The notes under the pieces were generated by a model. It saw only the letters and a program-made list of their open reading frames with translations, was not told where the DNA came from and searched no databases. Positions 56,062-64,000 of a DNA stretch of 64,000 bases are shown here, one piece after another; the stretch's first letter is position 1, and each line of letters starts with the position of its first letter. Source of the stretch: Allolobophora icterica (taxonomy: Eukaryota; Annelida; Clitellata; Crassiclitellata; Lumbricidae); the NCBI GenBank assembly GCA_963556255.1, contig OY744606.1, positions 80,023,141-80,087,140 on the forward strand, written 5' to 3'. Made by a program: the position numbers and the translations under genes.

Positions 56062-56415
56062 ATAGAGCTTTGCATTTTCCTCAACGATATCACGTTAAGC
56101 TCGTCTGGTAATCTCCGAATGGCGATTACAATGAATGATCGATTTTGCAAATCATTAGATCTGAAAAGATCTTGATAATTGGAAACCAGTAGGTCTCGAA
56201 GTTTTGAATCACCAATAGGAAACCAATACAAATTTAAATTGCAGTGAAAACTGAGAAAATTCTTTTTGCCATCAACGCAAGAGGCTTTCTCTCCCCAAAG
56301 ATTTCGTTCCACTCTTGGAATCCATCCACCCATCCAGTCACCAGTGGAAGACAACGATAGTTAAATTCGTAAGGTAAGGTCGGCGTCAATGGTCCTGCAA
56401 ACACAGTCACAAGGG

Positions 56416-56624
56416 CAGAGCTGTAGTCGAGGGTATACGCGGGTATGCAGCGTATACTCACCTGTAGAGACCGTATACTTACCTCACAAAATATTTTTAT
56501 TCATTTATATTAAAATACTATAGCGCATACTCACAAAATACTGTAGCGTATACTCACCTCTAACTTGTTTTGGAAAACTAACCGGTAGCGTGTACTCACC
56601 TCTAGTTTTACCACTACAGCCCTG
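56416..56624. mobile_element. hAT-type MITE, same family as 288-501, inverted
   Basis: Begins CAGAGCTGTAGT and ends ACTACAGCCCTG; the interior is the reverse complement of the 288-501 element with a few changes. Flanks CACAAGGG (56408-56415) and CATAAGGG (56625-56632) agree at 7 of 8 positions, again an 8-bp target duplication. Confidence 0.88.
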
Positions 56625-56808
56625 CATAAGGGAGAATCGCCAACGCTCATTTATACCGCTAAACGACCTTAAACTCCTGCACCGACTGATTTGTCGGAGC
56701 TGGAGTTAAGTTATTCTTATGAAACTTAATACGATGAGACAAGTTCGAATGTAACAGCACTAACAGAGACATAAAAGTCGCTAAACAGTGGATTACGCAT
56801 TAATCTAT

Positions 56809-56851
56809 TTACACACCTTTAGAACGTTTGAGCAAGAAGCAATATATTTTT
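56809..56851 (+). promoter_or_regulatory. Promoter-like block
   Basis: TTTACACACCTTTAGAACG, 13 bases, GCAATATATTTTTAA; ATAACGTTCAAACGATG follows. Confidence 0.46.
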
Positions 56852-57236
56852 AAATAACGTTCAAACGATGATTGTAGCACAGCTGTGTCAACCTGTTCTC
56901 GTACTCAGTTTAACTGTAAGGCATCGAATAATCCAGAAACAGAAAATAAAAAAAAATTCAGTTTCGTTAACTCGTACAATTAATCTCAATCACAATCAAT
57001 TCAACAAACAATTATAGCAATATTAATAATAAATAATGATTATCAATCAATCAATCAATTTCGTTTAATCAAAGCATCAAGCTGACAACAACGCAACTTG
57101 TTACACAGAAATAATTTGTAGGAGGATATATCTAGAAATCTAGGGTTAGACTATTGGTGAATGTTTAAGTTATTATGATTATAATAATAACGAAAAAATA
57201 ATTAATCTAACAATATAATTTCCGTTGTCCGTCTGT

Positions 57237-57483
57237 CGTGAGGGAGGGAGGGAGGGAGGGAGGGAGGGAGGGTACCGGCTCCTCCCCTTCCTCCCTCCAT
57301 TCCTCCCTCACTGACCTTAGCCAGCCACTAACCCTACAGCCACTGACCATAGCCAGCCACTACCCTCCCTCCCTCCGTCTCTGCCTCCCTGCCTCCCTGC
57401 CTCCCTGCCTCCCTGCCTCCCTGCCTCTCTGCCTCCCTGCCTCCCTGCCCCCCTGCCTCCCTGCCTGCCTCCCTCCCTCCCTC
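57237..57483. repeat. (GGGA)n and (CCCTGCCT)n purine/pyrimidine tracts
   Basis: GGGA repeats (57240-57271), a spacer with CACTGACCATAGCCAGCCAC repeats, then ~120 bp of CCCTGCCT/CCCT. The two tracts are partly complementary, so a foldback is possible. Confidence 0.95.
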
Positions 57484-57836
57484 AAAACAAAAGCCGAGGA
57501 CTAGGCCAATGCGGAAGTCCGCATCAATTTTTTTCACTTAAACAAGGCCATAAGCATGTTCTTCTTCAATCTGGCACATGAAATGCTAATTACAATATTA
57601 TTGTTAAATGGTCTGACATTAAAACGTTACACACCTCTGTTATGGGTCATTTTTGCCGTATAAGTAAATAGAGTTCTAAATTTATTGCATGTTAATGCTG
57701 ATTGTTTAAGCGAACGGTGAGAACTGCAGCTCTAATTCAGTGAACATAAAATTGATCGATGACTTGTGAATTATGAACACAGCGCTAAATAAGTCAAAAG
57801 AATATATTGGAATATCTATATAAATAAAGACAAGAC

Positions 57837-57921
<85 letters not shown>
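57837..57921. repeat. (CTGT)n microsatellite
   Basis: About 21 CTGT units just inside the Helitron-like 5' end. Confidence 0.97.
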
Positions 57922-57922
<1 letters not shown>

Positions 57923-58447
57923 ACAGCGATCTTTGACCGTGATGCATTTCTACAGTTTTGGACCTTTTCACTCCATACCTTCACTACTGTCTCGGGGTGG
58001 GCATTACACACCCAGTGTGAGGCTTCGCGTCTCCCGTTTTCACCGCTTCCATGGTGTTCCGGCCCAAAAACTGTCTGAAACGCCCCAAAAAATTCAACTC
58101 AACCTATTTTCATTCTCACTCGCCAGATGGCGCCGCGGTTTAAGCAGCGTTATTTTTCTGATTTCACAGTTCTGTTGCTTATTCGCTAGAGGGATTGATA
58201 TTTATATCTACATTTAGCTTTTCATACTTTCAAAAACAGCCCTAACCTTATTTTGCAGAATATAACACGTTCAGAAAACAAAATTAAAACTTACATTAGT
58301 GTTATTACAACTTGGAAATTATCAGATATTGATAGAGCGATTTCTCTTTAAAGAACTTCGTACCGCAAATCGTGTTCACACCACATATAAGTATTTCTGA
58401 ATTGCAGATAATGCACTTCAGATCATTGTCTATATAAATAAAGAGAA

Positions 58448-58449
<2 letters not shown>

Positions 58450-58531
<82 letters not shown>
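58450..58531. repeat. (GT)n microsatellite
   Basis: About 82 bp with one AT interruption, in the homologous position of the second Helitron-like copy. Confidence 0.97.
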
Positions 58532-58536
<5 letters not shown>

Positions 58537-59547
58537 ACCGGGATGCATTTCTACAGTTTTCGAGCTTTTCACTCGAAACCTTCACTACTGTGTCGGGGTG
58601 GGCATGACACACCTAGTGTGAGGCTTCGCGGGCCCCTTTTTCACCGCTACTATGATGTCCCGGGCCAAAACCTAGCCGCGCCATGCTGGTAAAAAAACTT
58701 ACACTCAACCTATTTTCACTCGCCAGATGGCACCGCCGAGTTAAGCAGCTACAGTACGGATTCGCTAGAGGGATTGAAACTTTCACTGAACTAAACGCGG
58801 GCAATGCCGGGTTAAGCAGTATTTTGTTGCTTATTCGCTAGAGGGATTGAAACACCCAAAACGCCGGGTTAAGCAGTTTCGCGTCCCCCGTTTTGACCGC
58901 TACCATGGTGTCCCGGCCCTAAACCTCCGAAACCCGGGCAACGCCGGGTAAACCAGCTAGTATTGGAATATATTCGATTAGATTGATAAAGAATAGAATG
59001 GGATACAATAAAATCATGTTAGGGCCTATGTTGTATTGTTTCGCATTGTGTTAAATTATATTATATTATATTATTTTATATTACATTACATTGCAATATA
59101 TTACATTTCATCAGATGAGATCATATTACATTGGATTAGATTATCAGGGCAGAGATTTGTTCGGAGATTTCGACTATATGTACGTCCATAGCCAATTCAC
59201 CTGCAATGAATACACTGACTGTACGCTGCCGGTGGTTAGCTGAGACGGTAAGGCATAAAACTGGTCACCTGCCCTTATATGCCGAGTATAAGAAAATGAA
59301 GTCGCTAGTATCTCATACGCAAGGCTGCTACTAGAAACGAGTAGCTTCGTTGATGGTTGGTTACCGGGAGTTAAAGCACATCTTATGGCAAACTGAACAA
59401 GGACCTAACAAATTCACTTACGCGACGGCGCGTCTACATTTTCTTATAGGAAGAATGAAGCAGTTAAAAGAGGTGTATAAAATGACCTAATTTTCATTTT
59501 TTCGTTTAACGCCATCTTGTGGCGGCATTCTTCTTCTTTCAGTAGTA

Positions 59548-59640
59548 GTTCCAGTGTTTAACAACATCTTATCGATGCCAAGACTGTGTTCATCTCCCTC
59601 CTTTCTTCAGGCTTGAGATTGGCACAACCAGAAAACGGGC
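59548..59640 (-). mobile_element. Retroposon 3' end with (CTA)n tail
   Basis: Plus strand AGTAGTAGTTCCAGTGTTTA, ACAACATCTTATCGATGCCA, TTGAGATTGGCACAACCAG. Confidence 0.68.
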
Positions 59641-59759
59641 GGTTGCGTATTTAAGGGACGTATGAAGCGAATACTTTAACAACATCTTATGACAAAACTG
59701 GCCGTTGACATTGACAGCAGTTATTAAAGGCTTTTCTCGTGGCTAATAATAAATAGCTC

Positions 59760-60030
59760 CATGGGCGTCCAATTTTTTTAGGAAGGGGAGAATTTTTTGT
59801 AGTGGGGCAAAATTTTTGTGGGGGAGAGCAAGGTGATGTTTTTGCATAGCTATTCATTAACACACAGAGCACGTGACAACCTTAAAAATAAATAATGGTC
59901 AAGGACTTACCTAAATGATGAAGTGTTTTTCGCATTGAAAATCGTTTTGGAACTGCTAAAATTTTATTTTTTTTAAATATTTGCAAAATCCAGGCAAAAT
60001 GCCCCATTGGCCGCCCTCTGGACGCCCACG
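59760..60030. mobile_element. hAT-type MITE, 271 bp
   Basis: CATGGGCGTCCA against TGGACGCCCACG (one mismatch in 12) with a perfect 8-bp target duplication AATAGCTC (59752-59759 and 60031-60038). Confidence 0.93.
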
Positions 60031-60176
60031 AATAGCTCGCTCTTCTTTGTGACATACTTGATGATATTCGTTTTATTGATTCACCAGATGACAAACCGCA
60101 CCGTGGCTTACAGAAAAATGAGTCAATAAGATAAGATAAGAAACAGATTTAACTAAAGTGATTAGAATGTTAAGTT

Positions 60177-60680
60177 TTACATTTGTTGTTGGCTTAGATG
60201 GTTCAAATGCTTATATAAAGCCCTTGGTATAAAGTTTTTATCGTCCTTACAGGGCAGTTCAAAACAGTGGGCTCGCGGTCGGAGGGCATATTGGAACTGG
60301 GTTAGTGGCGGGAACAGGCGTTGCAAGACATGGTCTCGATTCCCCTCGATGGCCTTGAGGAGACGGTCCTCCGCTGCCCCAACCCGCTTCTCCATTGAGG
60401 CACCTCCTTCACATAAATAACCCAGGGGAGCTGTTTTGGACAGGAACCGTTCCAGTCGTTGGCGGTCTGCTGCTGTCACATAGTCCCACCATGCTGGGGC
60501 TGCATACAGTAGTCGCGATATTGTTGTTGCTTCAGCAACTGCGTGCAATGCCCCCCTCGAGAGACCATGTGATCTGAGTGTTCTCAGTGCATGCAGTGAA
60601 CCAGAGCAGGCGCCAATGATTTCATCCACGTGGGGCGTAGCGCTAAGGTTGTTCCTGAAGGTTACTCCGAGGATCTTCAT
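60177..60680 (-). pseudogene. LINE protein C-terminal region
   Basis: Starts at MKILGVTFRNNLSATPHVDE, after the catalytic Asp pair. Continues LLYAAPAWWDYVTAADRQRL, the conserved AWW motif, then HVLQRLFPPL, YALRPRAHCFELP and NFIPRALYKHL to a stop. Upstream (60700-61050) the frame is broken, though VMVKYADDTYLLVG-type sequence with the Asp pair is readable near 60850-60890. Confidence 0.85.
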
Positions 60681-61051
60681 CGTTTCGACCCGTTGAACAC
60701 CATCCAGCAGTGGTGGCTATTCAACAGTTCCCCGCCTCATTACCAGCATCTCCCTGGACTTATCTGCATTTAGCTTGAGGTTGTTTAATGCTTCCCAGTC
60801 CGATACCGACCGAAGCTCTTCACAGACAGTGGCTCTTGATGTTGACCCAACCAACAGATAAGTGTCATCTGCATATTTAACCATCACATTGGTGGAATGT
60901 TGAGGCCGTAGATCCGAGGCATCGATGGAATAAAAGACAGACCAACGCCAGAGCCCTGAACAGCACTTGTATTGATTCGGGCTGCTGTTGAGGTCTGGCC
61001 CATGAACCTAGTAATGTGTTGTCGTTCTTTGAGGAATTGGATCAGCCAGTT

Positions 61052-61372
61052 TTAGACATGATCGTGAATGTTCAAGGCTGAGAGCTTCTCGGCAAGGGTG
61101 GAGTGGCGAACGGTGTCAAACGCGCGTGAAAAATCCAAGGAGATGATGGCAACGTATTTATTAGTGCGCAGAAGATCCGTGGTCTGTTGTAGAATGACAA
61201 TCATTGCCGCTGTGGTAGAGCCGGTCGGCCTGAACGCAAATTGATCTCCAAGGGCCTCCGACGCTGGTGATTTTGCAAAGGCCGGATATAGATGGCCACG
61301 AACTAGTTCACGCTCTACAACTCTAGACAAGACAGGCGTGACAGAGATCGGTCTAAAATCTGTCATTTGCAC
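61052..61372 (-). pseudogene. LINE reverse transcriptase, N-terminal half
   Basis: Contains DFRPISVTPVLSRVVERELV (the RPIS block), DQFAFRPTGSTTAAMI (the GFRP..ST block) and YVAIISLDFSRAFDTVRHST with the first catalytic Asp. The frame stops at 61052 before the PQG block. Confidence 0.85.
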
Positions 61373-61514
61373 CGGTTGTCTGACTTTGGCTACAGGCGTG
61401 ATGACAGCAGTTTTCCACTGCTCCTGGACATGAGCTGTCTAGATTGAGCGATTTGTGAGCTCTGAGGTGACGTGCGAGTACACTGGAGCAGCCAGGCGTA
61501 GGAACTTAAGTATG

Positions 61515-61690
61515 TGTCATTTAGTCTCAATCATACGCTTCGTGGTAGACAGATATCCATACCTTAGCGGGACCTCGGTCCCTTCTGGTCTTCCCTTTGT
61601 ATCCTGACCCAGTACTAAATTGATGTTGTAACATTTCTCACGTTTGATTTGGGAGCAATAAAAAGTTATGTTATGTTATGTTATTCTATT
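61515..61690 (+). mobile_element. Retroposon 3' end with TTATG tail
   Basis: AGCGGGACCTCGGTCCCTTC, TGGTCTTCCCTTTGTATCC, ATTTGGGAGCAATAAA, then (GTTAT)n. Homologous to 62235-62486. Confidence 0.65.
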
Positions 61691-61694
61691 TCCT

Positions 61695-62200
61695 GTTATA
61701 AGTACTACTCATACAACTCAGAAAACGCGTCTGGTTTTTCTTATAGGGCAGGATCAACCTTGAAACAGGTGTGTAATTATTTTCAACAGTACTCACCATT
61801 CAGTTGGCCGAAGGCAGCCTTTTTCCTTGCAGTAAAGGTAGACACGTGCAATTTAGGGACTGCGCGTCAAATCGTACTTATAGGACGAATCTCCACCTTC
61901 ATTTTAAACACTTGATCCGTGCACACGCAATGAGTAGTGTCATGTAGCTCTTATTGCTATATCCCATTCTATTGATTGCCCGTTATCTAATTTAAAGTGT
62001 ACTGCCTGATACAATTACAAGGTGTAATGCTTGTTATACTAAATGTTCTCTGTCTTGGCAGTGCCTTGTTGCTCTTGTGTTCTCATGACGGTGCTTAGTT
62101 TTGTTAGCATTTGATTTTTGGTTCTTTGTTTTTGTTTCATTTTCTTGATTTAGTTGAGTAGGGATGGAATTCCCCTGCCGTCCCTTTAGTTCTCGAAAAT
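61695..62200. other. No recognisable feature
   Basis: Unique-looking sequence, only short unsupported frames. Confidence 0.5.
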
Positions 62201-62234
62201 AATTTGCAAGTTTTGCTATACAGTTAATGCAAGT

Positions 62235-62395
62235 AGGCCCCTATTCAGCGGGACTTGTCCCTTCGGGTGTGCCCTTTGCTCCCTCATATAGTTTTTTTCA
62301 TAGATAAACTTCTGTAATAATCTGCACTATGTTTGAGAAATTCTATTTACTGTAGTTTCATGTTGTTCATTTTGTTTTGTTTCTGGGAACAATAA

Positions 62396-62485
<90 letters not shown>

Positions 62486-62486
62486 C
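62235..62486 (+). mobile_element. Retroposon 3' end with (ATTG)n tail
   Basis: CAGCGGGACTTGTCCCTTCG, GTGTGCCCTTTGCTCCCTC, TCTGGGAACAATAAATTG, then ~92 bp of ATTG. The GGGAC..GTCCC pair in both copies can form a short hairpin. Confidence 0.68.
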
Positions 62487-63027
62487 CACCTTAAAGGAGG
62501 TATGTTACTTTATATGTTACACTGTTTTATAATTATAATTAGCATTTCCTGTGCTCTGTTGAAAAAGATTATGCCTTTGACATTGTCTAGATAGCCAAAT
62601 TTAGTGCGAACTTAGGCATTAGCATAATCCTATTCTCTTGTCCGCATATTTGTAAACCATAGCTTCCCCTCTTTACTGACGACGTGAACGGCCTTGACAC
62701 AGGAGCCAATAATTATTGGTTAGAGCCGATTAGTTAGAGCGGTCAACTTGGTACCACACACTAGGCGATTAATAAAACAAAAAAAACTAACAGTTCAGTA
62801 GAAAGATTATGTTACACTATGAACTTGCAATAAATCTAGCCAGGGTCCGATTTGTCAAAAAAGAAGCAGGGGGGTCGGAAACCTATATAAAAAATGACTA
62901 AGCCGAAAACATTGGCGGCGATCTTGTTTCACATGTGGGGGGGGGGGCACGGGTAACTTTTGAACTGATCTGGTAAAAAAAGAGGTTTTCAGTAAGAGTT
63001 TTAGCTAAAGTAACCTACTAATAACAA

Positions 63028-64000
63028 CAGAGCCGGTTTTAGGGTGGTCGGGTCATGGGCGCCCAATATGGTGGGGCTCTTTCTGCAGCGGATTTGTTGC
63101 CTTTGTTGATGCGCAGTCTTCAACAGGGACAACCCGCATACCAACAGTTATAACATGTCATACTGACTCATACAGGCAAGGTGCTAAAGGCAATGTTTAA
63201 ACTTTTTAATTAATTGTTTTTTTTAAATGTAGGGGCTACAAAAAATGAAAATAAATTAGGAAGATCATTTTGCTTATAAATAAAGTGTCTTCTATTATAT
63301 TCATAGGTGTGCAATAATTTCTCAAATACAAAACAAAATGAAAAGCTTTTAGATTCTTAGCCAGTTTTTAGTAGAAGTTGTTGATACAGACAAACAAAGA
63401 AATTTAAACTAGTGGTAAGCGGGACCTCCAAACTAAAAGCAGATAGCTTGAGTCAGTTAATTAGGTCAGGTAGGTCTAAATTTTAATAGGCCCAATAGAG
63501 ACTCTGCACGCTTTTCTATTGGTAAAGTCATCAATAAACTGATTAAAGTCCAATTGAATATCACTATTATATGCTCAACACTGCAAGATGGATAAGTCAC
63601 TCGTGTGTCATACTTGTGCAAAGCCTATTCTTAGGCCTAATTATCTTCATCTTAGACAGTGAGCGTTCAGCACTACAGTTGTGACCATGATCACCAAGTA
63701 GGCCTACATTCTTACCATAATTTCCACATTTGGAAATGAACTTTTAACACCTTTGTCGAGAATTGGTACATGAACTGCTCCTGACTTATGTTGAGGCCTG
63801 TGCTACCTGTATTGTTTTTACACATTTTGACAAAATAAGAAAACTGCATGAACTCATTGCCACGGCTATCATGAGCTCATTGCCAAGGGTTTCATCGAGG
63901 TCATCGCCCTATATTGCTACAAGATTTTTCGCTGAGTTTTGTAAGTCTTCATCACTACATGATTCAATCCTAGATAGAAAACCAAACCTTGAGCATGCAG
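63028..64000 (-). mobile_element. hAT transposon, partial, runs off the right edge
   Basis: The left end CAGAGCCGGTTTTAGGGTGG resembles the CAGTGCAGGCCTTAGG end of the 38700 element. A transposase fragment on the minus strand lies within. The right end and target duplication are outside the window. Confidence 0.68.
63540..63700 (-). pseudogene. hAT transposase dimerisation (C-terminal) region
   Basis: The minus strand reads GHNCSAERSLSKMKIIRPKN then RLCTSMTHE, an in-frame stop, and LIHLAVLSI. This is the hAT C-terminal dimerisation signature (CSAERSFS.LK.IK..LR..M...RL..LA.LSIE). At least one nonsense codon (near 63601). The frame continues brokenly to the window edge. Confidence 0.8.

Larger units (their letters stand above)
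57815..58960 (+). mobile_element. Helitron-like non-autonomous element(s), composite
   Basis: Starts TCTATATAAATAAAGAC after an A and ends CCGGGCAACGCCGGGTAAAC then CAGCTAG before a T. That fits Helitron rules: 5' TC, 3' CTRR with a short hairpin (CCCGG / CCGGG, 58933-58948) ~10 bases inside, A/T target. A second 5' end (TCTATATAAATAAAGAG, 58429) and further GCCGGGTTAAGCAG ends (~58800, ~58860) show at least two copies fused. Unusually, TATTGGAATA flanks the whole insert on both sides. No Rep/helicase coding. Confidence 0.72.
57537..59560 (+). repeat. Paralogous segment with insert, partner of 22795-23690
   Basis: Homology runs 57537-57814 and resumes at 58961; the interruption is the Helitron-like sequence. 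Confidence 0.85.
60125..61510 (-). mobile_element. Jockey/CR1-like LINE, 5'-truncated, degraded
   Basis: The minus strand covers most of the RT domain and C-terminus. A CTTATCTTATCTTATT tail lies at 60125-60140. The coding sequence is split into at least three frames (61052-61372, an unframed middle, 60177-60680). The C-terminal region matches 34262 and 35800 by motif order. Confidence 0.87.

Overview
This window looks like intergenic, repeat-filled DNA from an animal nuclear genome, most likely a marine invertebrate. The support is the set of metazoan retrotransposons (RTE-like, L2/CR1-like and jockey/CR1-like), tRNA-derived SINEs, many hAT elements, Helitron-like ends and long microsatellites. 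I cannot name the species. No host protein-coding gene can be supported. All recognisable coding sequence belongs to transposable elements, and most of it is broken.

The most distinctive content is a home-made pattern that recurs along most of the window. About 50 copies of a ~40-bp block occur in both orientations: a conserved 18-19 bp element (consensus TTTAGACACCTTTAAAACG), 12-16 less conserved bases, then a TATA-like box. In many plus-strand copies a third short motif (about TTTCGTTCAATCGCTA) follows ~15-20 bases later. The spacing resembles a snRNA-type promoter (proximal element, TATA box, start site); that reading is inference. The better-kept copies lie at the 3' end of ordered sets of three or four modules that each end in TCGTTAAAC or a variant. 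Several modules can fold into a short hairpin (CGACGTC pairing with GATGTCG). Some carry simple-repeat tails, and the fold also occurs at the 3' ends of SINE/LINE-like copies, so at least some modules descend from retroposon 3' ends.

Layout. 1-2.35 kb is one copy of a segmental duplication whose partner is 41.42-43.47 kb; copy 1 carries an extra 214-bp hAT MITE. 2.4-4.4 kb has an L2-like reverse transcriptase fragment, a dispersed family (C) and a 16-bp minisatellite. 5.2-8.16 kb is a young 5'-truncated RTE-like LINE with a perfect 11-bp target-site duplication. 8.3-24 kb mixes promoter-like blocks, SINEs, an L2-like LINE (14.63-15.77 kb) and a long inverted repeat (20.0-20.55 kb). 24-36.3 kb has LINE fragments with (ACTT)n tails, a decayed hAT transposon with a perfect 8-bp TSD (27.2-28.86 kb) and two hAT MITEs. 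36.3-50.6 kb has further block/module units, a 1.18-kb hAT element and very long microsatellites. 50.7-55.6 kb is a compositional island containing a GC-rich array of small hairpins and bounded by 12-bp inverted repeats. 56-64 kb has a second copy of the first MITE, Helitron-like sequence, another hAT MITE, a jockey/CR1-like LINE and the dimerisation region of a hAT transposase running off the right edge.

The parts do not form a pathway. What unites them is repeated duplication of block-plus-module units with transposons inserted between and into them. Paralogous copies lacking particular insertions serve as natural empty sites for several elements.
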